Shown here in pieces: positions 10,358-21,099 of a DNA stretch of 64,000 nt. The translations under genes were made by a program, and so were the position numbers. Under the pieces are notes generated by a model. The model had not been told where the DNA came from. It saw only the letters and a program-made list of their open reading frames with translations, and made no database searches. How positions within the stretch are numbered: the stretch's first letter is position 1; each line of letters starts with the position of its first letter. Source of the stretch: Macrothele yani (lineage: Eukaryota; Arthropoda; Arachnida; Araneae; Macrothelidae); the NCBI GenBank assembly GCA_039090855.1, contig CM077016.1, forward strand, positions 55,848,569 to 55,912,568. Reading direction: 5' to 3'.

Positions 10358-10420
10358 CTAGATTTGAAATCTGGCTTTATCTGTTTCTTGCTGGATTCCT
10401 TTAACTTTAATTGTATGCCA
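10358..10420 (-). CDS. candidate 63-bp internal exon, product unknown
   Basis: The minus strand shows TTTATAG, then 63 bases, then GTAAGATTT. Only one frame is open (phase 1 in, phase 2 out), giving GIQLKLKESSKKQIKPDFKS, a lysine-rich, hydrophilic segment. I do not recognise it. The strict AG...GTAAG boundaries and the reading frame suggest a real exon, but 63 bases is short enough to occur by chance. Confidence 0.35.
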   Translation of the reverse strand, partial: WHTIKVKGIQQETDKARFQI

Positions 10421-10429
10421 CTATAAATG

Positions 10430-11420
10430 GAAGATAAAAAGTTTTAAAACTTTAAATTAAAAAATACAAATTTTAGAAAAATATACCTAAATAAAATATT
10501 TCCCATAAATATGAGATATAGATAACACAAACTCTTAGCAACTACCATGCTTCAAGTATTAATTACTTCCTTAACTTTACTTGTGGTTTTAAACTAAACT
10601 AAAAAAAAAAAAAAACAAGCTAAACAAATTTGGTGGTCTTGAAATACAAAAGAAGAAAGTGCATGGTTAGTAATATGTAAACACATACACGCACGCACGC
10701 GCACGCGCACACACACACACACGCGCGCGAACACTTAGAAGCTATATTCTCTGATTTCAGATGTTAGTTCCTCAAAGCAATATGACAAGAACATTGCTCA
10801 AACCAACTTAAATGGTGGAGCTAAATTTTGCTTACTGTTAATGAAGTATCAACCACCTTCAACTTATAGTAGCACGATTAGATTTGAAACAAATTTTGGA
10901 TAATCTACAATTGGTTCTAACAGCATATTAAAACTCAAGATTTCAGATTTACAGCCTATAAATAAACCTTAAAATTCTGAACAAAATCTAGCAACTGAGC
11001 TCTTGGTTTGGGGCAAAATTGTTAACTGGGATATTAATCAAGAACTAAATTTGAATAACATTTAAATTGGTTCAGTTTTAAAATCTGAAAATCCATCAGT
11101 TGGAATATCTTACAAGTCATTATGAGTTTGCTACCAGTTTAAACAAAATTAGTTAAAGAAAACTACATAAGATTAATTTAAAAACTTTTACACCACAAGC
11201 TTGCATACAAAATAAGAAATTCCACCAACTTGAAAGAAATATGCATCAAATTATCTTCACACATTGCTAGATGTTAACAAAGAAAGTGAAAATGAAACTT
11301 GAAATCAAAGGGTAATTTGTCATATGGATATTAACTGATAAAAAGCCCTTCAGTCCTATGAAGCAGAAAAATGAAGTTATATAATTAAATACACTATAGT
11401 AGGAGCACACAAAGCATTTA
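10430..11420. other. intron-like AT-rich sequence
   Basis: No coding potential or known element seen between the candidate exon and the Tc1 element, apart from the dinucleotide repeat at 10682-10732. Confidence 0.45.
10682..10732. repeat. (CA/CG)n dinucleotide microsatellite
   Basis: About 50 bases of alternating CA and CG steps, a purine-pyrimidine alternation of the sort that can adopt Z-DNA. Confidence 0.9.
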
Positions 11421-11423
11421 ATC

Positions 11424-12835
11424 TACACTGCTGGCCAGCCAAAATGCAACACCAAGAAGGAAGCGTCTGATTGGCCTGAAATTCGCAGCATGCGTCACCC
11501 GCGAGAGGACATGCAAACGATTAGCATTGCAGGGCATATGCAAATCATGTGCGCTCGGCACGCCACCAAGAAGCACTATAAGAAGGGTGCACAGAAGGTG
11601 GGGTGTAAGTAGTGGAAGTGTGTTGTGCTGCCGGACCTGTGCGTGGGAAGCTTCCTGATGCCTCATCGCACAATACGGCAGTCATTCCAGCACGTTTCGG
11701 AGTTCGACAGAGAATGAATAGTGGCTTAGTGCAACAGCGGTTTATCGTACCGAGACATCAGCGCCCGTGTGGGACGACATCCAGCCACAGTGAGGCGAGT
11801 ATGGATTCAGTAAGTGCGGGAGAGACGGACGGACGGGCGAACCGATTGCCGCAGCAGTGGCACACCACCTAACAAGAGGACTGGCATGTTGTGCGGCGAG
11901 CATTGACGGCTCGCACCGCCACATCACGAACATTAGCGCAGGAATTAGGGTGTGTTGCGCAACAGCCTGTGTCAGCACGTACCGTTCGAAATCGTCTGCA
12001 GGATCGGGGACTTGTCGCACGGCGCCCATTGCTCCGATTACCATTGGCGTTACACCATCGGCGAGTGCGGCAGCAGTGGGACGTTGAACGCTGCACCTGG
12101 ACTACGGAATGGCATGACACTGTTTTCTCCGACGAATCCCGCTTCTGCCTGCAACACCACGATGGTCTAATCCAAGTGTCGCGGCACCGCGGCAAGAGAC
12201 TGTATGATGCCTACATTATGCATCGCCATACCCGCCCGTCGCCTGGTGTTATGGTTTGTGGCACAATTGGATATGACACCTGCACCCCTGTGGTACGCAT
12301 CGCCGGTACACTCAACAGCCACCGCTACATCTCCGACGTTTTGGAGCCTGTAGTCCTCCCTTACCTGCAGGACCTGTCAGCGGCCATGTTTCAACAGGAC
12401 AATGAGCGCCCGCACGTGACACGCATCGTGCAAAAATTCTTCACGGCCCACCAGGTGTCACTGCTGCCGTGGCCCACCTGTTCACCCGATATGTCGCCCA
12501 TTGAACACGTCTGGTCGCTGATCGGCAACCGAGTGGCCCGGCAAGCACCACCCGCGGCTATGCCTGATGAACTGTGGCAACGTGTGGAAGCAGCCTGGAC
12601 CGACATACCCCAAGCCCACATCCAAAGCCTCTTTCGTTCAATGCCGCGGCGTGTAGCGGCTGTTATTGCCAGCCATGGGGGCCACACGAACTATTGATGT
12701 CTGCATGTTCTGCAAGTCGCACAGGCCTGTAAGCTCAATCATTTCATCTTTGTATCTGTTGCTATGTGTTCAGTAAATCTGGCTTTGCAATCTCGTGTCC
12801 TTCTTGGTGTTGCATTTTGGGTGGCCAGTAGTGTA
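11424..12835 (+). mobile_element. Tc1-family transposon with near-perfect TIRs and TA duplication
   Basis: The element body is 11426-12833 (1408 bp). The left end CACTGCTGGCCAGCCAAAAT and the complement of the right end CACTACTGGCCACCCAAAAT agree over 36 bases with two mismatches, and both ends are flanked by TA. One plus-strand transposase lies inside, so this is an autonomous-type element. The small number of TIR differences suggests a relatively young insertion, but the N-terminal coding damage shows it is now inactive. Confidence 0.93.
11660..12697 (+). pseudogene. Tc1 transposase (DD34E), catalytic domain intact, N-terminus broken
   Basis: From 11891 to 12697, 268 codons are open and cover the second DNA-binding half and the whole catalytic core: FSDESRF with the first D, FQQDNERPH with the second D, and SPIEHVW with the E. 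I count 34 residues between the second D and the E, as expected for Tc1. The upstream part from the ATG at about 11660 reads MPHRTIRQSFQHV and has the paired-like helix-turn-helix, but contains in-frame stops near 11716, 11728 and 11810 and a frameshift near 11870. Full-length Tc1 transposases are about 340 residues. The product would cut and rejoin TIR-flanked DNA at TA sites, but as written only a C-terminal portion could be made. Confidence 0.92.
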
Positions 12836-12990
12836 TATAAATATCAGCATTACATGTTACTTCCTGAAAATGTTGGGTGGTGAAAACAATGCAATATAAG
12901 ACAATCTATGTATGTATAGAAATAGTTTCTTTAATATTCATAGTGTGTGTTCCATCAACATCTGCATTTCAAAGCATAAAAAGAAAATAT

Positions 12991-13798
12991 ATGAGGTATG
13001 ATCAAATGAAACCCATTCATGCCACGTCACATGGACCATCGCTTGGGGAGCATGATGACGTCACATCTTGCGTAATAAATGCAGACCAATGAACAAGCGA
13101 GTATGCATTCATTCTCTTTGCATGTGTGGCTTGTACGGCAGATCGTTGACAATATGGCCGGTGTGATTCCGAATCCGTCCAAGGTGGATCAGCGAGCTGC
13201 GATTCAGTTCCTAACTGCGGAAGGATGTCGACCAATCAACATTCGTAGACATGAGGAAGCGAAAGATCTTCCACGGCTGGGTTAGGCACATGCTGTTGCG
13301 ACAGACGAGGCCATCGCTAGGATTCATGTAGCAATACAGGTGGAGCGTCGCCGGAGCATACATTCACTATGTCATTTGGGACAGTTCAAATGGTGGCTAC
13401 GAAGACACTGCAGTATCGGAAGGTATGTTCACAATGGATCCCACAGATGCTGACCAACCACCGTAATGAAGAATGCACATGGGAGTTTGAACCACTTGCG
13501 TTATGAAGCGGAGGGTGATGCATTTCTGTTGCACATAGTGGCATGCTCATTGGTTTGGTGGATGGCTCAAGTGTCACCACTTTGAGCCATCCACCAAACC
13601 AATGAGCATGCAATGGAAACATCCCGGATCACCAAAACACAAAAAATTCAAGTCATAGGCTTCTGCCAGTATTTTGCATTTTTTTACCATGACGGTTTAT
13701 GTTGGTGGACTTTAAAGAGCCTCGCGTGAACATCACTGCCAACCGCTACAAGGACACACCGGACAAGCTGCATAAAGTCATCAAGAACAAATTACCAC
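12991..13798 (+). pseudogene. mariner-type transposase remnant, interrupted by Copia
   Basis: A TIR-like start (GAGGTATGATCAAATGAAACC) at about 12993 is followed by VDQRAAIQFLTAEGCRPINIRR (13186-13245), a mariner-type first helix-turn-helix, then VCSQWIPQMLTNH (13420-13460), HFEPSTKPMSM (13577-13610) and LHKVIKNK (13768-13790). The order and wording match mariner transposases with the SETMAR-like domain plan. Frameshifts and stops are numerous. The sequence stops at 13798, exactly where the Copia LTR begins, so the C-terminal third is missing. The codons for the TGDETW box are replaced by an inverted copy of downstream sequence (13541-13570). Confidence 0.75.
13541..13611. repeat. perfect 30-bp inverted repeat with 11-bp loop
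   Basis: 13541-13570 is the exact complement of 13582-13611, with loop 13571-13581. The right arm is the normal mariner coding sequence for EPSTKPMSM. The left arm takes the place of the upstream catalytic box, so it looks like a template-switch replacement. Confidence 0.95.
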
Positions 13799-14110
13799 GG
13801 TTGGAAACACAAGGAAACATACGGCACACTTTGCAGTAGTCAAAGGGTAAAAGTCCACACGAGCAAGGAGGAGAAAGAATTGTTTAGAAATTCTCGTTGC
13901 GCTGAGCGCGTGGCAAATCACGTGAACTCTCACACACTAAGTGGCAACCAAACAGAGAAGGTGTTCTTCATCAGCTGCAATGTTTTAATTCTTCAGGTGT
14001 TCTTCTTCAGCTGCAATGTTTTAATTCTTCAGCTGCAATGTTTTGCAAGCTATAAAAATGAATCTTCAATATGTTTTGTGTATAGTGCTCCTATTATGTT
14101 AATTTATTAA
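13799..14110 (+). repeat. 5' LTR of the Copia element
   Basis: It begins GGTTGGAAACACAAGGAAAC and matches the start of the 3' LTR at 20931 (TGTTGGAAATGCAAGGAAAC) for about 75 bases. A TGGTATC stretch at 14112-14118 resembles the initiator-tRNA primer binding site of Copia elements, so the LTR probably ends near 14110 (about 310 bp). A 36-bp segment is tandemly repeated at 13960-14045 (GGTGTTCTTC...GCAATGTTTTAATTC). Confidence 0.65.
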
Positions 14111-14599
14111 ATGGTATCCTTTGATGAAACAAAAAAAACTATTATTCAAGGTGAGTTTGCTCATGCATGCTATAATTTTTCTTTTCCAAAGTTTTAAGTC
14201 TGCCATTAGAGCATTGCGCTGCTAGCTTCCGAAAGGCATAATTAACGATAAAGTGCAGATAGGTAAACATTCTGTTTTATATATCACACATAATTAATTA
14301 TCACACAACCAATAAATATGATTATGAAACTGAACTGTTCCATGGATGAGACAAAAATGAACTTGGAGTAAAATGTTAAATGGAATGCAATAACGACAAA
14401 ATGCTAACAAAGGGTTTCTGAAAACGAAAGTAAAAAGTTTTCGTTCACTGCATAAGCCATGTTGCATGCATAGTTGATAAACAAGTGAAACTTGCTCTAA
14501 GACAACAAGACTGGCGTTTTCTAGTCCAATAAATGCGACAAACTTTTCCATCACAAAACTGAATAATGAAAATTATACAGTTTGGAAATTTAAAATCCA

Positions 14600-15390
14600 A
14601 ATGCTTCTCTCATCAAAGAAGATACTTGGAATGTTGTTTCCCAAGAGGAACCTACAGTTAAAACTGAGGACTGGATTAAGAAAAACGCACAAGCGATGTC
14701 AACAAGAAGTCTACTTTTGACTGATGAACAAATAATAAATGTCATAAATGAAATGACTGCACAAAATATGTGCTTAGCTTTGCAGAGAATTCATGAAAGA
14801 ACAAATTTAAGCAGTAAGCTCTATTTGCTTAGGAAACTGTACAGTAAAAGGTACAATTGACTGCAAAAATATGCAGGAACACATCAACCAGATATTAGAA
14901 ATTGCAAATAAAATAAAATCAATAGGTGAAGAAATTAAAGATTCACGCCTAACAGCTATCATGTTGTGTGGTTTGCCATCCACATATGACACATTTGTAA
15001 CAGCTCTTGAAGCAAAACATGAGGATGAACATTAGAATATGTTAAAAATAAACTCATTGACAAATATAATAGTCGAAAAGAGAGAGCACAAACAAACACA
15101 AATTCCACAACAGCATTTCAAACAAGTGATAAATCTAACAGAAATGCAAACGATGCAAAACACTGCACATATTGCAATAAGAAGAAAGGTCACACTAAAA
15201 ATGAATGCTGGAATTGGGGAAAAGTAAAAGGGAATAAGAATACACAGAAGTCCCACAAACAGAAGATTACAAACACACAGGCAAGAAATCAGACTAAAAC
15301 TGCCAGAAATAAATTTGAATCAAACAAAAATGATGAACTAAAATTCAAACATGAAACAGAAGGGTTCACACACTTAAAACAACACTAGCC
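14600..15390 (+). pseudogene. Copia gag with CCHC zinc knuckle, broken
   Basis: The frame starting near 14620 reads DTWNVVSQEEPTVKTEDWIKK and continues to LSSKLYLLRKLYS, a Copia capsid pattern. A second frame reads LRAI-like residues to CGLPSTYDTFVTALE (about 14960-15010). From 15041 the frame reads CTYCNKKKGHTKNEC, a C-x2-C-x4-H-x4-C zinc knuckle that binds the RNA. Two or more frameshifts and a stop at about 15386 separate these from the protease. Confidence 0.75.
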
Positions 15391-15394
15391 AAAG

Positions 15395-16310
15395 TTGAAA
15401 ATACAAAATGGTCAAATCAATTTAGGCGCCACTAGCCATATGACCAATAATGAAAATTTTCTCACAGAAATTGACCTAGATGCTAAGGAGGGTATTACAA
15501 CTGCCAACGGGGCAAAAACACAATCCTCTGGAAAAGGAACTGGATATTTGCATTGCATAAATGATAAAGGGGAAGTAAAGAATATAAAAGTAGAAGTACT
15601 TTACGTCCCAGAGTTAGAAACTAGCCTCCTATCAGTGAGAAAAATTGTTGAAAAGGGTTATAGGTGTTACTTTCAGTGGAGACCAATGCATAATAAACAT
15701 AATAAAATGCAGTGAAATCACTGCAGCCATAGGCACTACTGATAACCCAAATCTCTATAAGCTGAATACAGTGGGAGAAACTGAAAAAGCTAATTTTGCT
15801 GAACACTGTGAAAAACAAAATTGTATAAACTTGTGGCAAAGGTGTTTGGGGCACAGAGATCCCAAAAACAACCGAGAGATGGAAAGAAAAGAAATGGTAA
15901 AAGAATTAAAATTGTCTGATTGCAAAAGAAATATAAATTGTTAATGCTGCATAAAGGGCAAGCTAACACAAAAACCATATCCCAAGGAGAGTGTACATAA
16001 AGCACGAAAGCAACTAGAGCTAATTCATAGCGACATATGTGGTTCTATGGAATCTATAACTCCTGGAGGGAAAAGATACTTCATAACTTTCACTGATGAC
16101 TTCAGCAGATTTACATAAAAATTGAGCAATACACTGCAGTCACAAGCACCAAATTCAAAACCATACCTAGTACAATCAGAACTGACAATGGTGGAGAATA
16201 CGTTAGTTCAGAATCCGAAAACTATCATACCGAGAATGGAACTGAACACCAAACAAGTGTACCAAATTCACCACAGCAAAATGGTGTGGCAGAAAGGAAA
16301 ATTGGTATCT
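15395..16310 (+). pseudogene. Copia protease and integrase remnant
   Basis: LGATSHMTNNENF (15420-15460) is the aspartic protease active-site area, but the usual D-S-G is reduced to L-G, so the catalytic aspartate is lost. LLSVRKIVEKGY follows. Around 15830 is LWQRCLGHRDPK, the histidine part of the integrase zinc domain, and 15950-15960 would give its cysteines. The integrase core shows HSDICG (16027), then TDNGGEYV (16183) and NGVAERKI (16280), that is, the D, D and E positions. These boxes lie in different frames with stops between them, so no integrase could be made. Confidence 0.8.
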
Positions 16311-16317
16311 CTTTGAA

Positions 16318-17173
16318 ATGGCAAAGACAATGCTCCTGGATTCGAAAATAGAAAACAAGTTTTGGGGAGAAGCCCTCATCACTGCAACACACCTGCAAAA
16401 TAGGCTACCACCCAGATCTATAGAAAAAAACACCATTCGAACTATGGAAGGGCTACAAACCTTACATAGGACATATAAAGGTGTTTGGCTGCAAAACATA
16501 TGCTTATGTGCCAAAACAAGTCCGAAAGAAATTTGACAATCATGCTCAAGAAGGAAAATTGGTTGGATGCAGTGAAAGAACCAAAGTGTATCGTATCCTA
16601 ATACCAGGAACAAACAGTGTAATAATAAGCCGTAGTGTAAATTTGATGAAAGTCTCAGTGTACAGGAAAATTATAGGCCAATGTCAAAAACAGGTGAAAA
16701 CACACAAGATATTGTTTTTGAAAGTGAAAATTCTTTGTTAGAATCAAATGGATCAACAAGTGAAAGCACACAACTGAGAAGATCAGCTAGAACTACAAAA
16801 GGAAAACTGCCCGACAGATTAGCATACATCGCCAAAGCGAAATCTAAACCTGAACCTACAAACTGGCATGAAATACAGAAATTGCCAGAAGAAGAAAGAC
16901 AAAATGGCTGGACATCACAAATGAAATCCCTAAAGAAGAATTAAATGTGAGAACTTACTGATCTGCCCAAAGAAAAGAAAGCCATTGGTTGAAAATGGAC
17001 ATTTAAAATAAAATACTATGCTAATGGGGACATATATAGTACAAAGCATGACTTGCAGCAAAGGGTTTTAATCAAAGGCCCGGTAAAGATTATGATCAAA
17101 CATTTGCTCCCATCATAAAACACACTACAATTTGCACCCTGTATTTTTCTGTATACAAAAAAATGCATGTCCC
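16318..17173 (+). pseudogene. Copia integrase C-terminus and start of reverse transcriptase
   Basis: Open pieces read MAKTMLLDSKIENKFWGEAL...LQNRLPPRS (16318-16420), VFGCKTYAYVPKQVRKKFD (16479-16540) and a LRRSARTTKGKLPDRLAYIAKAKSKPEPTNWHEIQ stretch (16771-16880), all typical of Copia just before the reverse transcriptase. The RT then begins with AIG*KWTFKIK (16981-17005) and QTFAPIIKHTT (17096-17127). The frame runs into the insertion at 17174-17179. Several frameshifts are present. Confidence 0.78.
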
Positions 17174-17427
17174 CTACTGACCCTTTCCATCTCAATTAAG
17201 GCAGAGGGTGTCAGTTGACCACCTCCAATTTTTTTGAAAAATTTATGGTAGGTACTCCTTATAGAGGTATAAAGTACTGCAAAAGGATTTTTCATTAAAA
17301 GAAACTTTTTGGTTCAGCTACAGCATTTTGAAAATAGGCAAAAAATACACCCATGATGAAAATAATGTGAAACACCAAATTTTTAAATGTACACTGCTCC
17401 TGTACTATTATAACAGGTAGAGACTTG

Positions 17428-17428
<1 letters not shown>

Positions 17429-17458
<30 letters not shown>
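17429..17458. repeat. long T-run
   Basis: About 30 uninterrupted T residues inside the left arm of the long-TIR element; a matching A-run is at 17922-17947. Confidence 0.9.
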
Positions 17459-17916
17459 GAAGCTATTGAATTGGCCTTTATTTATGTTCACAGAAATCGA
17501 CCAAAGTAATGTTGCTAGATGGCAAAAAAGTATATATTTATTACAAAAAAATTTTATTTTCCACAAATTTAGGATTTTTTTTTTTTTAAAGAAAAAGATT
17601 TATCAGGTGGGTAAGTGCGCCAATCTGCACTTCTACTCGGGTTGTTTTAGCAGTAATTTTATTTTTATCCTGTGATGCATGCAACTCATAAAATTAATTT
17701 TTAAAATATACAAAATTTCAAAAAATCAACATTTTTTAATTGCAATATCTCAAAAACCCCATTTTTTTAAATTCTGAAATTTTGTTTAAATAATGTCCTA
17801 ATGGTAGGTAGTTAACTGTGGGAATCAGATTACTGGATTTTTGCCTTGACATTTTTCTACGAATTTTTGAAAATGCACTTCTCTCCTTCTCAAACCTCTA
17901 AAGTTGGGTTGTTATA

Positions 17917-17949
<33 letters not shown>

Positions 17950-18409
17950 GAAAAATATTTCTGAAAAGTTTACCTGAGTATATATTCCAAATTGCAGTGT
18001 CAATCTATATTTTAAAGTCATTTTTATGATTTTTAATAATTGTCACCTATGTACATGTTTATTTTTTTTTATAAATCCATAGTCTATACACATACAATAC
18101 ATTATCTCAGTTACAGTTAAGATTCAATTTCTATTTACATACAAAAAAGGCCTAAAAAATTATGAGCTTACCATCATAACTACAAATTATTCAAACTGAG
18201 AAAAGCTGCTGAATTTTATTGATTTCCTTCTCATCAAAGGTATGAAGTCGTGCAGAACATCCAACAGGAGTTGGGGCATTCACCTTTAGAAGTACATTTT
18301 TAAGGGCACTGGACACTTGTCTGTTTTCTTGCCACATTCTTCTGGCCATCAAAAACCTCTGGCTGGTTCATGAGGGTGCATGAAAGATACTGTTATGTCC
18401 TCGAATTCT

Positions 18410-19250
18410 TCAGACATGTTTGTAATCTGTCCCATCCATCCACCAGTTATCGTCATAAATGCATCCTATAAATTCTCCTATTTGAAAATCATTCACAGAA
18501 AATGGGTTCTTTTTTTGTTGGCTTGAAAATTGCACTGCTTTATGTGGGTGCCGGACTGTTTTGGCCATTGATGGTTTATTTCCTTGTACTAACCAGGAAT
18601 GCTGTGACTGTATTCCAACAACAGATTTTACTGTATCCCACTCTTCTACTTTGCTGGTTCGATAAGATTGAACTTCATAAGTTGTGAGGAGTAGAAGTTT
18701 AGTCTTTGGGATCAAGGGGGAGACAGTTTTAACAAATGAAGGTGCATCTCTTATAGCTTGTGAAGCTTCTTTCTGTAAGTTGAATTTAGTAGCAAAATGT
18801 TTGCACAGGCCACTCACACCATCACACACACTCTTGCATTGGCCTGTGGCTCAGAAGATCCACTTCCTTGTTACATTTGGGTCCCCCTTCATAAGTTCAT
18901 AGAGCTGATATTTGTTTTTGAAGTGCCCGGCTGCTCCATCTGAGATGTCCTTTGGAAGAATTTAAAACAATTGTTTACAAGTCTTAGCAATTTCACTTTT
19001 TATGAGCAGAATGGCACACAGAGCATGTGCTGTGTCGTGGCTTATATCATTGCATGCTACCACTAAAGACTTGGTCTCATTTAGAAAGTATGCAATGCAT
19101 GTAAAGAGTGAGATCTGCACATTGTTTGCCAGTAGTAACTTTGCACTTCATCAGGTAGAATTACAGATCAGTTCTGAGCAAAGTCAAAGTACAACACCAA
19201 CACTGGACTATATGTTGCAGACTGTTTAACCTCTGCTATCCCATCCCTCT
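18410..19250 (-). pseudogene. putative transposase of the long-TIR family, broken
   Basis: Reading the minus strand from about 19250: NETKSLVVACNDISHDTAHALCAIL, then DISDGAAGHFKNKYQLYEL (about 18950-18900), then KWIF.ATG...CDGVSGLCKHFATKFNLQKEASQAIRDAPSF, then an open stretch to 18410 ending FIGCIYDDNWWMDGTDYKHV. The parallel protein at 55212-57901 has SDGASSQYKNK, EWNFFALSHGKNACDCVGGTVKRLA and VTCQYSDKWWLVCVL at the same places. The repeated acidic positions (DISHD/SDC, SDG, CDG) are candidates for catalytic metal binding. I have seen proteins of this layout as unnamed invertebrate proteins but cannot give a superfamily. Stops and frameshifts break it upstream of 18829. Confidence 0.6.
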
Positions 19251-20438
19251 GGATCCGCTCATTATAAATTATGGAAGAGTTTCTTCCCTATCGATATCCC
19301 CCACCTTCAGCAGCTCTCATTTTCATTGACTCTCCCAATGACTCTCAAGCAGCCTTAATAGGTGTTTCACAGTACTCCATAAAAATTGCAACGGGCAGTA
19401 CCATTTTCAGTGTCACAGCTTTGGAAAATCAAACTTTGAAATAATATTAGCTGCAGTTTAGCCAAAGAATTATAGCAAATTGTAGTTTACCCATGAGTCA
19501 AAAATTGCCTAAGTTTCATAAAATCATTCACCACCATTTTCACTGTTACTAATGTTTTCTCACCATTTACGGATTTAGTCACATTTAGCGACTTGGTGAA
19601 TGCTTAGTGCGAGCCCTGCCGGGAATTGTGTTCTCCTGCTATTAAAAATTTACTAAATAATGTTTACAATTCTCATTTTTTCACTTAATTCAAAAATTTG
19701 AAAAAAAAAAAAGGGCCATTTTTTAAAAATTGGAAAAAAAAAGTGTCATTTTCAAAAATATGTAAGAAAATTTCAAGACAAAAATCCAGTAACCTGACTC
19801 CCCCAGTAAACTACCTACCATTAGGACATTTGGACAAAATTTCAGAATTTTTAAAAATGGGGTTTTTGAGATATTGCAATTAAAAAATGTAGATTTTTTG
19901 AAATTTTGTGTATTTTAAAAAATTAATTTTATGAATTACAAGCATCACAGGATAAAAATATAATTACTGCTACGACAACCCTAGTAGGGCTGCAGGTTGG
20001 CACACTTACCCACACCTGATAAGTCTTTTTCTTAAAAAAAAAAAAAAAAAAAAATCCTAAATTTCTGGAAAATTAAAAAAAATTGTAATAAATTATATAA
20101 ATTTTTTGCCATCTGGCAACATTCGTTTGATCAATTTCTGTGAATTTGAAGAAGGGAGAATTCAATAGCTTCAAAATTAAAAAAATCGAGTCTACTTGTT
20201 ATAGTTCAGTAGTGTGCACTTAAAAAATTTGGCGTTTCACATGATTTTTGTCATTGGTGTATTTTTTGCCTATTTTCAAAATGCTATAGCTAGACCAAAA
20301 TTTTTTTTATGAAAAATCCTTTTGCGGTACTTTGTACCTACCTCTATTAGGAGTAGCTGCCATAATTTTTTCAAAAAAATTGGAGTTGGTCAACTGACAC
20401 ATGTTGGTGACACCTGCCTGAATTGAGATGGAAATGGT

Positions 20439-20930
20439 CTACTTTGATATAAAAACTGCTGTTTTGTACAGCATTTTAGAAAAGGAAATCTATATCTCAG
20501 AACCAGCAGGATACATAGAAAAAGGCCAAGAAACGAAAGTACGTAAACTGTAATCTATATCCAAAAAAATGTTTGAAACCATGTTTGAAATAAAAGATCT
20601 TGGGAAGGTGACAAATAATTTGGGCATACAGGTGGAAAAAGACAATGATGGAAGTTACCAAATTCATTAAAGTGCAAAAATAAAGAAAGGATGTCATCAA
20701 CAAATATGATGAAGAGCCACTAAAGAAAAGTCACACACCAATGTCTACAGACTTTGGAAAACACAATCAAGTAGAATAAGAAACACTCGCGGATAATTCC
20801 GTATACAGCGAAGTAGTGGGAGCTTGGTTGTACACTTCCACAATGACTAAACTGCTACCTAGAGACCAGCATGAAAAGTTGAGGACTAAACTTGGAATGA
20901 TATGCAGCTACAGCTCATTGAGTGGGAGAT
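20439..20930 (+). pseudogene. Copia reverse transcriptase, downstream part
   Basis: After the insertion the frame reads YFDIKTAVLYSILEKEIYISEPAGYIEKGQE, the Copia RT segment with the first catalytic aspartate (FDIKTA). The expected YVDD box is missing: the sequence jumps from KVRKL to MFEIKDLGKVTNNLGIQV within about 60 bases, an internal deletion. RNase H wording follows in fragments. The polypurine tract at 20921-20930 marks its end. Confidence 0.8.
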
Positions 20931-21003
20931 TGTTGGAAATGCAAGGAAACATATGGTGCACTCCGCAGTAGTCAAAGGGTGAAAGCCTGCACGAGCGAGA
21001 CTT
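20931..21003 (+). repeat. truncated 3' LTR of Copia
   Basis: It starts TGTTGGAAATGCAAGG directly after the polypurine tract and matches the 5' LTR start at 13799 for about 73 bases, including GCAGTAGTCAAAGGGT. It then changes to unrelated sequence. Confidence 0.75.
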
Positions 21004-21099
21004 TTACCCTTCAACGCGTCCGGCTGAAGTCCGTGCCAGCCAGCCGGACACGCCTCTCTGCTGCTTTGTTATGCCATTTCACCGAGCGTGTCTACACAA

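Larger units (their letters stand above)
17174..20444 (-). mobile_element. long-TIR DNA transposon, copy 1, superfamily unassigned
   Basis: The body is 17180-20438 (3259 bp). The ends ACCCTTTCCATCTCAATTAA and, in complement, ACCATTTCCATCTCAATTCA open inverted arms of about 700 bp (about 17180-17885 and 19735-20438). The Copia reading frame resumes across the insertion, and the flanks CTACTG (17174-17179) and CTACTT (20439-20444) look like a 6-bp target duplication with one change. The internal 1.8 kb encodes a minus-strand protein related to the one in the 54.42-58.48 kb element. The very long TIRs are A/T-run rich. Confidence 0.82.
13799..21003 (+). mobile_element. Copia-type LTR retrotransposon, itself interrupted
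   Basis: Parts follow the order 5' LTR, primer site, gag, zinc knuckle, protease, integrase, reverse transcriptase, polypurine tract (AGTGGGAGAT, 20921-20930) and the first 73 bases of a 3' LTR (20931-21003). Integrase before reverse transcriptase defines Copia rather than Gypsy. The body is cut at 17179 by a 3.26-kb long-TIR transposon and resumes at 20439. The 3' LTR is truncated and followed by unrelated sequence. It inserted into a mariner element. Confidence 0.85.

Noticed and set aside
11612..12687. Several other ORFs overlapping the Tc1 transposase on both strands
   Set aside because: They are shadow frames of the GC-richer Tc1 gene; only the 11891-12697 frame has DD34E boxes.
15032..15256. 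Cysteine-rich hydrophobic minus-strand ORF
   Set aside because: It is the antisense of the Copia zinc-knuckle region.
18170..18225. Possible 24-bp microexon with acceptor CTTTTCTCAG and donor GTAAGCTC
   Set aside because: All three frames contain a stop, and the place lies inside a transposon.
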